A stretch of 64,000 nt of DNA from Lasiodiplodia sp. COLG20 (Eukaryota > Ascomycota > Dothideomycetes > Botryosphaeriales > Botryosphaeriaceae), in the NCBI GenBank assembly GCA_009801085.1, contig VNWV01000007.1, positions 1,612,001-1,676,000 of the forward strand, read 5' to 3'. Each line of letters begins with the position of its first letter. The first letter of the stretch is position 1. The notes beneath the pieces are model-generated. The model was not told where the DNA came from. It saw only the letters and a program-made list of their open reading frames with translations, and made no database searches. This document shows positions 9,204-19,983 of the stretch, one piece after another. Both the position numbers and the translations under genes were made by a program.

Positions 9204-9681
9204 TAGGCGCCTACTTTTCTGATCCCCCCATTTATTATTCTAACACACCCCCCTCCCCCCCCTTTTAAATACCCACCCCGATATCACCACGAAACGTGAA
9301 GTTTTCTATACGCATTTTTTTTCTACAGCTTTCTAAAGGGGCTTTCTTAAGACCTACTAATTTGCATCCTAATACCACTGCTGTATATTATACTGTGTTG
9401 ATGGAAGGCCGACAATTTGGTGTTCATCGCTTAAGGTAGACCGTACAATAGGAGGCACGGTCTACCTTAAGCGAGGAACACCAAAATACGACAACGAACA
9501 CTTCCATTAATACAGTATAACATATAGTAGTTATATTATAATACAACTTCGTAGAAATTATAAGAAATCTATAAAGAGCTCAAAAAAAAATGCGTAAACA
9601 GAACTGCGTGTTTGGCGGCGATATCGGGGTGGATATATAGGGGGTGTCAGAAAAGCAGCGGCCTAGAATTATAGGTGCCTA
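9204..9681. mobile_element. Foldback (palindromic) element of about 480 bp
   Basis: TAGGCGCCTAC at 9204 is answered by TAGGCACCTAT on the other strand ending at 9681. Moving inward, both arms carry CTTTTCTGA, a C-rich tract, ACCCCGATATC, a TACGCATTTTTTT block and an AGCTTTCTAA-like block. The centre is a much cleaner 27-nt-arm hairpin at 9418-9483 (TGGTGTTC...GGTAGACCGT / ACGGTCTACC...GAACACCA). Arm differences are mostly C/T and G/A. It has no ORF, so it resembles a non-autonomous foldback or MITE-like element. No family was identified. Confidence 0.55.
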
Positions 9682-9857
9682 AGAAAATTGCTTAAAACCA
9701 CAAAGGGATACATTGTTTTCTCGAAGGAGAACAAAAAAAAGAAACCTAACACCCGAGACTTCTACGTATTCTGAGTTAAGGTTCTACAATGCGCCCAGAA
9801 ATTTCAAAGGCAAAAAAGAGAAGTGTTGGAACCTCTGAGAGGCTCAAGCGCGACGCT

Positions 9858-9970
9858 TGGCGGTACTGGGAATCGAACCCAGATTGGCACGGAACTAATA
9901 GCGAATCCTGGACCATCTTAGATGGCGTTGTTGACCACAACGTGCTGTGCTACCATTACACCATACCACC
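9858..9970 (-). tRNA. tRNA-His (anticodon GTG) with 42-nt intron
   Basis: Full cloverleaf on the minus strand: acceptor GGTGGTA (9964-9970) with TACCGCC (9859-9865) and discriminator A; D stem GTGT/GCAC; anticodon stem GCACG (9941-9945) with CGTGC (9887-9891); loop TTGTGG plus C with anticodon GTG (9936-9938); T stem CTGGG/CCCAG with loop TTCGATT. The intron 9893-9934 lies one base 3' of the anticodon, the canonical position for nuclear tRNA introns. TTGTGGC is the usual tRNA-His loop. A T-rich stretch follows on the minus strand near 9810-9818. Confidence 0.85.
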
Positions 9971-11416
9971 GTGATGCTTCTGTTGAAGTTTGGGGCCGAT
10001 AGAATGAATATAACACTTGTGGAATCAATTTTGAGGCCGTGGGGGGCACCCGGACTTCAAACAGGAATACCGACATTTGCCGACATTTTCCCGAGTAACG
10101 AAGGCTGCAGAATCGTTCTCAGCACCATAAATATGGGGGGAAAGTACTGGAAGAGCTCTGGAGGGCCTGTGTAAGAGAGATTTCTCAAGTGGTAGTCGAA
10201 AAGGGGGTGGCCCCGGTGTCGGACTTGAAAGTAGCACTGGCAGGGCGGCGAATGATTGAAGCGCCCGAGACTCAGCGCACACACTCTCAAGAGCCCAAAG
10301 TAATTTTCCTATTACATGGTTCTGCTTCTGCAAGGCTGGTCGTGGTTGTGGACCATCCTGAGGAGGGTGGTCAGTCCGTGAGCCGCACCACATTACTAAA
10401 CAGACTCGACCATGCGCGCTTTCGTAGTGAAATGCCCAGTACCGGATTTCAGTTGCCCATTGCAATGCTTAATATCCTTTGCTGCAATTCGGCTATTTTT
10501 GTTGATAATCAAGGGTGCATCCCTGATTGAAGTGGCCTCTAAGCCCGGCCACTACGACATAGTGAAGTTGTAGTATGGTCTCATCAACGGGAAACAATGC
10601 ATGCGTGGTACATTAGTAACATTGCGAAGATGTTTAGAAGCTTCGGTGGGTCTCTTATAATCTTACACCAGGCGCACATGGGATCATCGAGAACACTGCG
10701 GCCGACATCACAGTTTATTCTCAAATGTACTCGGAAGTGAAATCCGAAGGCCATGCAGTGTGTCTAGATTCTCTATGCCTTGGTAGGGTTCGACAAAAAA
10801 GAGGACACTCAGTTATGTTTCTTTTCTTATCCAGAATAGTGGTGGGTTTTTTTAACCATGGGCGAAGTCCTCCTTTTCCAATTCGCAACAGCCAAGAATT
10901 CACCACAATGCTTTCTCTTGATTTAGATTAACAAAATCAAGCTCCTATACTCTTTTTTTTTTCGTCCAGTGCACTCGCGTGCTACACACACAAATGAGTT
11001 CTTTTTCAGAGCTCATACCAGCACTCATTTCCCTTCGAATAGCTCACATGGCAGCAGGGAAGAACACACCATTGCAGGTAAGCTGTGCCACTTACCGGGC
11101 CATAGTCCATTACTACCTCTCAGTGAAATTTCAGACGCCTATAGCCGCATTGGCATAGAGAGCGGCAGAAGTGGGAATTCACCATGCTCATGCAGGTGCA
11201 GTGCTGCAAATAAGCATGCCGCCGGCTACTGTATTAGTTCCGAGTAACCTATATAATGAATAATGATGGTTTGCACCCAGGTGGCAGTTTCGTCGACTTG
11301 TGGTGTGGCACTGGCGGGTGCTGGTTTTTTTTCTTCTCCACGTAATTACTCCCCAAATCCCAGCGGCGACGGCGACTATGACAATAGATAACGAGGAAGA
11401 TGGTGAGGAGGAGTGG
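9971..11416. other. Gene-poor intergenic sequence
   Basis: No ORF with recognisable domains, no RNA gene. Short ORFs up to about 145 codons on both strands overlap one another and look random. Confidence 0.45.
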
Positions 11417-11509
11417 ATACCGTCGGAACGTCAGCAGCCCCCTCTGATCCTGCCTCTGAACGAATCCTGGGGGGCCGGGGTCATCTGCAGCGAGACTTTG
11501 GTGCTTGAA
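11417..11509 (+). repeat. Mutated copy of the sequence downstream of the 3104 ORF
   Basis: ATACCGTCGGAACGTCAGCA here aligns with GTGCCGCCGGGACGCCGGCA at 3560. Over these 20 bases all six differences are G-to-A or C-to-T. Similarity continues through CTCTGATCCTGCCT and on to GGTGCTTGA/GGTGCTGAGG. An acidic coding-like run (EEDGEEEW) precedes it, recalling the acidic end of the 3104 ORF. This is the mutation pattern expected from RIP. Confidence 0.6.
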
Positions 11510-14288
11510 CCACAAGTGGTTCCTACGCACTCATAAGCATCTCATTTAATTCACTCTACATCTCCGAACACTCAAAATGATGCCTGTTTGAATCATTCTT
11601 CGGATGCTTAGGTTGAAATTCAAATCACTCGGTCCTGGTTTGTTAGAGGAGCGTTCCTTTCATTATTCCCGCATGCAATCACCAACGGAATCACTCAGTA
11701 TTACGGATATATTGATCCATCCAGTATTAGACTCCATTCGGGATAGTTGAAGCCATTGTCCGGACGCACATGTGGAATTAACAATTGCACATTCATGTCC
11801 GGGTGATGGCTTTAACTACCCCGGTTTAATTACAATAAATATACGTCCTCTGTCATACAACCTCAGAAGTGGTTGGAATATGATGCTTTCTATTTTATTG
11901 CTACACTTCGGTCACACTTATCGAATATATGCAGGAACTTTAAGAGTTCACTCTTACTGTTGATGAGTGGATATCGTCAAACTTTGGCACCGTCAAATAC
12001 CTCGCAACCTTGAGCAGCCATGTCATACAGCTCTCGGCCTCAGACCTTCAACGTCGTCGTGTCTTATTCCGATTCTCCGGGAAGAAAAAACACCCTGTAA
12101 AAAAATTCATTTAATGGGAAACTTCGGGAAAAGCCCTCGGCAGTCATTGTGCGCACCTGGAACGGAGCTACAAATGGCCAACCAGCTCTTCCAAATGATT
12201 TTATAATTTATTGTATGTGGTTTATACAACGCCGCATGCACCGCTTTAATTTGGCCAACGACAATTATTTATAGACGTCATTTGAGATGGTTTACACTTC
12301 TACTGACTATCGGCGGTCTGATACGGTACTCGGCCATTATTGGTCGCCGGGATTGTATCAACAGCACTGTTTAACCCGAGTCTACCGATGTCGGGAGTCT
12401 ATTTAAACTGATCCATGCCATCGTATTTCTTAGATGGCGACATTTTTCTGGTGGATGCAGTCTAAAGTTCGATTCACAGCTTCTCTTGAGAAGTTCAGTA
12501 AGAGGGAATCCGGCGTTGATTTTAAGTGCGAATCGCTGTTGCTGTATATCGGACCGTGGAGTCATAAGAAAAATGAAATCGGCTTATCTTCTAGTAGCCG
12601 GGGATAAGCATATACAATGATTGAACAAAAAAGGGAGTTCTAAAGGTGTGGGAGGTATTGTCTTGTGGGAACTGTGTACGCCAGTAGTTAAAGGCATTGG
12701 GCATGGGAACAACTCGAAAGAGAAGATGTTAAAAGATACTCTACAAACGGGATAATGGGCACTGGGTTTAGTATATTACAAAGAATTAAAGAGAATTAAG
12801 AGCTTTTAAGATGAATTAGAGAGTGCGTAAGCTTTTTTTTTTTAAAAAAAAAAATCCTCGTGAAGTTAATATTAGAACTCAGATCATATTTTGGAATGGA
12901 GCGGAATAGTTAAAATGAAGAATGAAAAGCAAAGCTCGTAGCGGAAACATATATTGGGGAATTGCAACTTGAGAAGAGCGTGCCGCTTGCTATCCAACCA
13001 GTAGACGAATAGGTTAAAATTTGATAAATGCGTAGCATGATCTATAAGCTATCTGTGGGCAGCGTAGAATATACGCGCCAATAGCCAACAAACAGCAAAA
13101 AACAAACAAAGAGAGGTAAATATTATGGAATTCTCTTTGTAATTCGTCAAAATTAATGTGTGGTAAATGGAAAAGGCAAAGGTAGTTACATGGTAGAGAG
13201 AAAGTAGAAATGCCATGAATCCGAGGTAGCGAGATCTGGATGAAAGATAGAAAGCGCTGAAGATCGTAATGCGTGACTCGGAAAAGGGCTGTACTTAATA
13301 AAAGCGCATCTTATTCTTCTCCGCGTAGCAAAATGACATCTGGACTGGGAACGTAGCTACCAATATACCTGTGACATGCTCTTTCAGAAGTCAGAATTAT
13401 TCCGTAAGATATGGCTTCTTTTGCGATGCTGCGGGCGCGGTTCAAGTGCAGGGTACTTAAAATTGTTAGCATGGCTTATACATCTTGTTGGTAGAGGGCA
13501 ATGCGTAGCTCCGTCTACTGAGGTTTTGGAGGTGGGATCTGTGTGTTGGGTGGAAACACATCATTCGCAAGCTGCTGATTATCGGATTCTTGGTTTGGTG
13601 TGGCGTCCATCACTTCACAAGGCATATTAAAGTACTCTAAAAAGACCACGTAGACAAGCATCGGAGGACCTCGCACTAGTGTGTACGTGGATGAAAGGCC
13701 GCTGCTCCGTCTCGGAGGGTTGAGGTGGTTCCTCGTAGACTTCAAAGTGCGTACCGACACCCCTGCGGGGAAATCCCAATATCTCGACGACCGGCTTATA
13801 GATCACTCTGAGACTTTACAATATGAAATTCTCATACATTTTAATTGTCTTTACCGAAGAGAGATATAGAATACAGATAGATAAGCGCGGGAAGTAAATT
13901 TCAAGCAAGACGAACTTTTCGGCCCTTCCAAGTTTCTCTAAAGTAGACACTATATATTTTATGCAGAATATCACCTTACAGCAACAATTAGCATCAGAGC
14001 ATGCCTGGTTCTGCGTATTTTATTGTGTAGCATGGCCCATTAGCCGAAAATGGCTGCCTCCGTGTGTCAACCACGTGTATCTCAACAACCGATTAATGAA
14101 TCGTCGTAGAACTTTGGCATATGCGAATCACGTGCTGTTTAAGCATTCTTAAAATAGGGACTTGCAAAATAATGACAGGGGGGCCCGCAATGCTTGTTTG
14201 AGTCCCCTAAGCACCTGTTTCTTAGATTTTTTGATATATAATTTGTCTACCCATCTTCATACTTCAACAACCAGTAGAATGGATTACA
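11510..14288. other. AT-rich, gene-poor sequence
   Basis: About 2.8 kb with no supported gene. It contains a T-run followed by an A-run (about 12831-12853). ORFs are short and lack motifs. Confidence 0.45.
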
Positions 14289-14424
14289 GCGTTGGTGGTT
14301 TAGTGGTAAAATTGATCGTTGCCAAGAAGTTGCAGTCCTCACAGGAGTATCTCATCCCACGAGTGCTCCCGGGAGCTCAACACTCAGCTTCGATCAGCCC
14401 CGGGTTCGATTCCCGGCCGACGCA
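14289..14424 (+). tRNA. tRNA-Gly (anticodon GCC) with 65-nt intron
   Basis: Acceptor GCGTTGG (14289-14295) pairs with CCGACGC (14417-14423), discriminator A at 14424. D arm GTTT/AAAT, anticodon stem GATCG/CGATC, loop TTGCCA plus T with anticodon GCC (14321-14323), and T stem CCGGG/CCCGG with loop TTCGATT. The intron 14325-14389 begins one base after the anticodon. Exon sequence is close to standard eukaryotic tRNA-Gly(GCC). Confidence 0.92.
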
Positions 14425-14429
14425 TTTTT
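14425..14429 (+). terminator. Pol III terminator of tRNA-Gly
   Basis: Five T residues immediately follow the mature tRNA end. Confidence 0.65.
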
Positions 14430-15771
14430 GCCCTCTGGGCATCTGTTTTGCCATTGAGAATGTCCAGGACGGGTTGGCGGGATGGTAGGAGCGCTGGAGG
14501 AACAAGTGTTGTGGATGAGGGCTGCGAGGTGGGTGTTGTGCTCCACTCTGCTCATCACCAACCCGCGGGGCTCGTCGCGTAGGATGAGCAATCATTTTAT
14601 GCCTAGGAACCTGCGAAACAAGCAGACGGCGATATATTATTTTTTAATCAAAAGGGCTCAGGTCGATTTTCAACGCCAATGTTGCCTCGGTGACAACCGA
14701 ATAGAATCTACGGCTAACCCGAGCCTCGGGCTGTCATGTAGACCATTTCCAAGATCTACTAGTGATCTCCTAAGGCGGCAGGTCTGATGTCGGAGAATCT
14801 GAACAGAAGCCAACCTGATGAATCCATCATCACCACCAACCATCCACGTGAACGCGTAGCGCGAGATCAACACGCCGCAGAGCGCGCTTATCGTTATTTT
14901 TCAGAAAAATTCATCGTTGCGAGTGACAGGTCGTCCGACCTTGTGCCGACTCAAGAGCCAGGATTCACGGCCTTACGTGGGGGCGTCCTGCACAACACCG
15001 TCGGAACGACGGGCCCTGCCTCCTCTCAACAGCGCGATGAAATAAAATCTGTCAAATTATTGCTAGCAAATAGGCAGAAGCTTCTGTTATGAGGGAACCC
15101 CACGCCACGCTGTAAGCGAGAGGAAAAAAATGTCACCCTCACATTGTCACTCGCGGGCGTACTCGTAACCGCTTCAGCAGATGAAAAATTAGAGCCGACC
15201 GGTCAGTCGGGCCCTGGTTCGCTCTGCTCCACCCGGGCAAGTGCGCTGGCGTGCGGAAATAATTGGGTCTCTGTCAGCAGAGTGGAGTCTGGCGTGGAGA
15301 AGAAGCACATCGAACGCGTCTGGAACCGACTTCGTGATTCTTTAAATTTTTTTCTCCTTCCCCTCGTCCAAAAAGATGATTGGGGAAAACGAGGAGGGGC
15401 GGTGGCTAAGGAAAAAAGAAAAATGTTGACATGGATCCAAGTCCAGGGAAGGTTTGCCGAGTGTGTTTCAGCTCGACCTAAGTGTGTGAGGGCGTTTCAG
15501 TGTGCACGAACATCGGTGACATACCGGAGAGCTTGATAATCATCCAACCTTGTCCACAGAGGCTGGTTGGTGGAGGGAGCGAAGGAAATTTGTGATGGCA
15601 CTACGGTAGGTTGCATCTAAAGAAAAGTAGGGAGTTGAAACTCATCTGGTAGATATTGAATGAACAGTACAAATTCGAACGGACAACTCAACAAATCCAC
15701 GCCAGCCATCGGCTGTGAGAAGGGACTGTAATACATGCTGATACATATCTAAGAGCTTAATCTCCAGCTTA
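14430..15771. other. Intergenic, no supported gene
   Basis: ORFs at 14482-14787 and 15144-15536 show no domains, and their codon content does not resemble the confirmed genes. Confidence 0.45.
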
Positions 15772-16091
15772 TTACTCGGCACACCACTTCTGACAATTTA
15801 TTTGGGAATCAGTGATGCACCTCGAGGTGCAGCTTAGGCGCGTGCGAATGTTGTTGCCAGCACAGACAGCCGGGCAAAATCCCTCCTGGATCTTGACACA
15901 TTCCATGTAGTTGCCTCCCTGGCATAGATCGGAAGCCCTGGCCTCTAGGTTGTCGTTGGAATCGGCGTTGGGGATGGCATTGCCACTAACGACTGCCGCG
16001 AAAAGGGCGGAGAAGAGAAAGGCCTGATGAGTATGATGAGTATTACATTGGAGAAAGGGCCGTCGTCTGGGCTTACGGTATCAAAACGCAT
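15772..16091 (-). CDS. Small secreted cysteine-rich protein (effector-like)
   Basis: Two exons, 16077-16091 and 15772-16023, separated by a 53-nt intron (donor GTAAGC, acceptor ATCAG), encode 88 residues. The N-terminus MRFDTAFLFSALFAAVVSGNA is a signal peptide, with likely cleavage near residue 21. A short acidic stretch ending NLEAR follows and may be a propeptide. The mature part holds eight cysteines spaced CX7CX7CX3CX10CX3CX7CX3C, with three CX3C pairs (CPAVC, CTSRC, CQKWC), a layout that suits disulfide-linked helices. Fungal secreted proteins of this size and cysteine content are often effectors or antimicrobial peptides. No homologue is recognised, so the function is open. The gene stands alone at the edge of the repeat-rich region. 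Confidence 0.72.
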
Positions 16092-16188
16092 GGTGTTGGG
16101 TAGAGCTGTTTGCAAAGGATGTCAAGTGCTGTGACTTTGTGTGTCGAGGCTTTTGATTATCGGATCCAAGAAGACATACTCTGTCAAA

Positions 16189-16195
16189 TATATAT
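16189..16195 (-). promoter_or_regulatory. TATA-like element of the secreted-protein gene
   Basis: TATATAT about 98 nt upstream of the ATG at 16091. Motif and spacing only. Confidence 0.4.
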
Positions 16196-17407
16196 TCGAT
16201 GATGCACACCTGCTGGCCAGTCTATTGCTTCACGGTTGCCTGAGCATGTTCCATGAATAGATACATGAAGGAAGAAGCTGCCTTGGGGGCTGGATGAACA
16301 CCTACCACTTAATATGTGGAGAACGGCGTGCAGTCAAATCCAACTCTGGTTTCGAGCCTATAAGGATTGACTTTCTGGGGAACAGAGCGAATCCAACCAA
16401 TGCTTGGCACCGTTTTATGTCGATGTTGGTGGCAGTGCGGTACAGCCACCGCTTCGATCAGATAAGATCAAGTGTGTTTTGAGCCAATGCAAGACATTCC
16501 TAAATGGTCGACTTCCGAGACAAACCGTTCCCATGTGACACGTTGAATCGGCGTCAAAGGCGTTGGCGTGTGAAAATGGTGACGATGACGACTGCTTCAA
16601 CTCTTTGTCCCCTCCCTCGACGTCTTAGACAGTATCAGGCCAGGGAGCACTTGTGGAAGACACTATCTCTACGTGTTATGTTATATGTTACACACGGTCC
16701 AGCTATGTGTCATAGACGGGGCTCTGGGCATGCGTGCCGGGAGCCAAGCTGACAGAAGGAATATGACAGGAGCTTGGACCAAAGACGACCGGCCTGTCGG
16801 ATCTGAGAGCTTGCTTGAACAGATCCAGGGCAGGGGGGAAAGGCAGGGCGCGCTGCGGGAAGTTTCGTAAGCGGCTAACGGAGGCTGAATCGTAGGCGTG
16901 GATTGTAAGCTCAAAGTTAGGCGCTAAGCGGGGAGGATGGTAGCGCAAGGAACAGGTCGTTGTGGAGCGCAGCTTCTCCATGCGGGGCGCAACGCTTTGC
17001 AGAACCCTGGCTGTTAGCGCGGCCAAGCAACACTGCACTTCCTCCCAGCTCCGCCTGCCCTTCGAAGCTGTTGCGGACTTGGCATTTGTTATTGCTGCAG
17101 CGGAATGAGCTGAGAAGGCGGATAAGGCGGATCGGGCCAACGTACGCGAGAATAGAATACGATGGATGCCTCAGACAAGCCCCTGGTCGCCCGCTTACGA
17201 CTTGACTGACGTTGGCTCCAGCCAAGCACTGCGCAACCTACCTCAAAGCCAGATAACGCTGCGACAATCCAATCGAACAAAACCCTTCAGCTCTCCGCTG
17301 CCGTGAAAGTGAAGCCCTCACTCCCGCCAGAGAAAGCCCAACGCAACAACCGCCCGCACGCGACACCTTGCACCTCACATGCCTGTGCCTGTCTTCCCAT
17401 AGCAACA
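16196..17407. other. Intergenic between divergent genes
   Basis: Base composition changes here from AT-rich to GC-rich. It should contain the promoters of the secreted protein (left) and the transporter (right). No other gene is seen. Confidence 0.45.
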
Positions 17408-19446
17408 ATGCCTACAGGAGCTATCCCGTCCGCCGGTCCCGGCACCCCTCCGCTCGCTGCGCCCTGGGCAGGCACCCCCAGCATCAAGGGCTCTTCCGAG
17501 TCCGCCCGCATGGCCTACCTTACAGCCTCGCTCATTGGCATCCAGTAAGTCGGCCGCCCTGGACAATGTCCGAAGACCACGGCTGACCGCTGATTGAAGG
17601 TTCACCTGGGGCATTGAAATGACCTACTGCACTCCATACCTCCTTGCGCTCGGCCTAGCCAAAAGCACCGTCTCGCTCGTGTGGATCGCCGGGCCCCTGT
17701 CCGGTCTCGTAATGCAGCCCATAGTCGGGATAATCGCGGACAGGAGCAAGTCGCGCTGGGGGAGGAGGAGGCCGTTCATGGTGGGCGGCGCCTTCGTCGT
17801 GTCCCTCGCGTTGCTGGCCATGGGCTGGGCCACCGAGATTGCCGCGTGCTTCGTTGCCGAGGGCGAGACGAGAAAGAATGCGACGGTTGCGCTGGCCGTG
17901 GCGTGCATCTATGTCATTGACTTCGCCATCAATGCTGGTATGTCGTCTGCGGGAAGGCTGCTTCCCAAATGTTAACGTTGCGTGTTCAGTGCAAGCGTCA
18001 AGTAGAAGTCTGATCGTGGACACGCTGCCTATCCCAAAGCAGCAGATGGGCTCTGCCTGGGGTGAGTCCTAATTGGTGGCTGCGCAAGCGTGAGATCATG
18101 CGTGCTTATTCTGTCAACATCAGCTAGTCGGATGGTCGCCGTCGGCGCCCTGGTGGGCTACGCCGCTGGGGCCATTGACCTGGGGAGCATCTTCGGCACT
18201 CTGATTGGCGACTCGCAGTTCAAACAGCTCACAGTAGTAGCTGCAGTAGTGCTGTGCTTGTGCGTCGGCATTACTTCGTGGGCTGTGCAGGAAAAGGTCC
18301 TTCAGGACGATGGGTAAGTCATGCGGCTGTCTCTGCCAAAGTATAGGCTAATACACGTATATATATAGCAAGGAGCCCGACAGCATTGGCGCGATAGATA
18401 TATTCACCCAGATTCTAAAGACAGCTACCAACCTGCCACCCCGCATCGCTGCCATCTGCTGGGTCCAGTTCTGGGCGTGGATTGGTAAGTGCCGGATTTC
18501 TCTACCTCAGCCTCAAGCTAATCGACGCAGGCTGGTTTCCCTTTTTGTTCTACAGCACGACCTGGGTTGGGGAGATCTGGATTCGCTACGATGCGCCGGT
18601 GGATGCCCGCTCATCCGAGGATACACTTGGCCAGATCGGCCGGGTGGGGAGCCTCTCGTTGATCGTGTTCTCCATCATCACCTTCGTCGGGTCCATCGTG
18701 CTGCCGTGGCTGGTGAAAAAGCCCGACGACGAGAAGCCAGAATTCACGCCGCGGCCGCCGGCCGGGCTGGCGTCGGTGGTGGAGCAGGTTGAGAAGAACA
18801 AGCCGTCGCTCCTGACGGCGTGGACGCTGTCGCACCTCGTCTTCACCTTTTCCATGCTGCTGGCGCCGTTTGCTGACTCTTTTCGCTTTGCGACGACGAT
18901 CGTCGCGATCTGCGGGATACCGTGGGCAATTACGTGCTGGGCTCCATTTACTTTCATGGGCGTTGGTGAGTGATGACTTGTGCATCTGGAGATTTTCTGC
19001 GGGCGTCTGACGGCCGGAGCAGAGATCAACCGGCTAGGATCGTCCGCATCAGCCAACGGGTACAGGCGCGTGTCGAACAGTGCCATCGAGATGGGGTCCA
19101 CCGGGGCGCATGGAGAAGCGCGGGTCGAGAGTGGCGAGGTGTCGGGCGTCTATCTCGGCATCCTGAACCTCTACACGACGTTGCCACAGTTTGTGGGCAC
19201 TTTCATCAGGTAAGGGTTTGAACGCGTTGCTGCGGGCGGTTATCGATAACTGACTGCGCTGGCCACAGCTGGGCTGTCTTTTCGCTGCTCGAGCCAGGCA
19301 AGAGTCCAGAATTGGCCAAGGAGGCCCATCCGGCCGAGACACATCCTACAGACGGACCGAATGCAATCGCCGTGTGTTTGTTTATCGGGGCTCTGTCTGC
19401 GGCAGGGGCCGCCTACGCGACCAGCAGGCTGCGGTACATCGAGTAG
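17408..19446 (+). CDS. SUT-type (GPH/MFS) sucrose or alpha-glucoside proton symporter
   Basis: Eight exons: 17408-17544, 17600-17937, 17990-18061, 18124-18313, 18369-18484, 18531-18965, 19023-19209, 19269-19446, giving 550 residues. All introns are GT-AG and all phases agree. The hydrophobic profile fits 12 membrane segments. After the second segments comes DRSKSRWGRRRPFMVGG, the R-x-GRRRPF loop that marks plant and fungal sucrose/maltose carriers (SUT family; Schizosaccharomyces Sut1 is a known fungal member). The opening FTWGIEMTYCTPYLLALGL and the QMGSAW/ASRMVAVGALVGY segments also fit. A long cytosolic loop lies near residues 310-350. Role: proton-coupled uptake of sucrose or maltose-type sugars across the plasma membrane. 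The exact substrate cannot be read from sequence. Confidence 0.88.
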
Positions 19447-19983
19447 TGGCGAGCGAGCAGCGCTTCTATTTTTTTTCGTTGCTTTTTTCTAGTTTTCCGC
19501 ATCAGGTCGGAGCCATCGGCAACGGCAACGGCGTTTCTCTGGCGGACGGGCCGCGGGTGGGCGGCGCTTTTTTTCTAGGAGCGTCATCATTATTGTTGAG
19601 GACGATACCCGTAGACAGATAGAATCGGTGAGGGCTTGGTCCAATTGCGCGCGCGGTGATGTGTTTCATGCAGTGCCACGAGGGACGCGGCGCGACGCTG
19701 CAAAGGCCGTTGGCCTGGCGCGCGCAGAAACCCACCCTGTGAGTCAGCCGCGGAGGCGTAGGGATGCTGCTCACTGACCCGGCCGCTTGACCCGGGGGCA
19801 GCGTGGCTTGGAGTGCGCCGACGGACGCGCATTGTTCGCGGGCTCTCTTAGCTTAGCGGCGGCAAAAACTGCAGGCGTCTTGCCCCAAGTCCACAACGGA
19901 ACACCCAACGTCCAACAAACTCTCAACCGCTCCCCCTCCCTCTCTCCCACCCTCGACCGCGCTCAGCAAATTCCACCCGCATA
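19447..19983. other. Intergenic; promoter side of nap1
   Basis: Contains a CT-rich tract close to the nap1 start (about 19920-19960), common before highly expressed fungal genes. No gene is recognised. Confidence 0.5.

Noticed and set aside
12831..12853. T-run/A-run palindrome
   Set aside because: Simple homopolymer pair, not associated with any gene that would need a terminator.
14162..14595. Overlapping ORFs on both strands around 14.3 kb
   Set aside because: They run across the tRNA-Gly gene and carry no protein motif.
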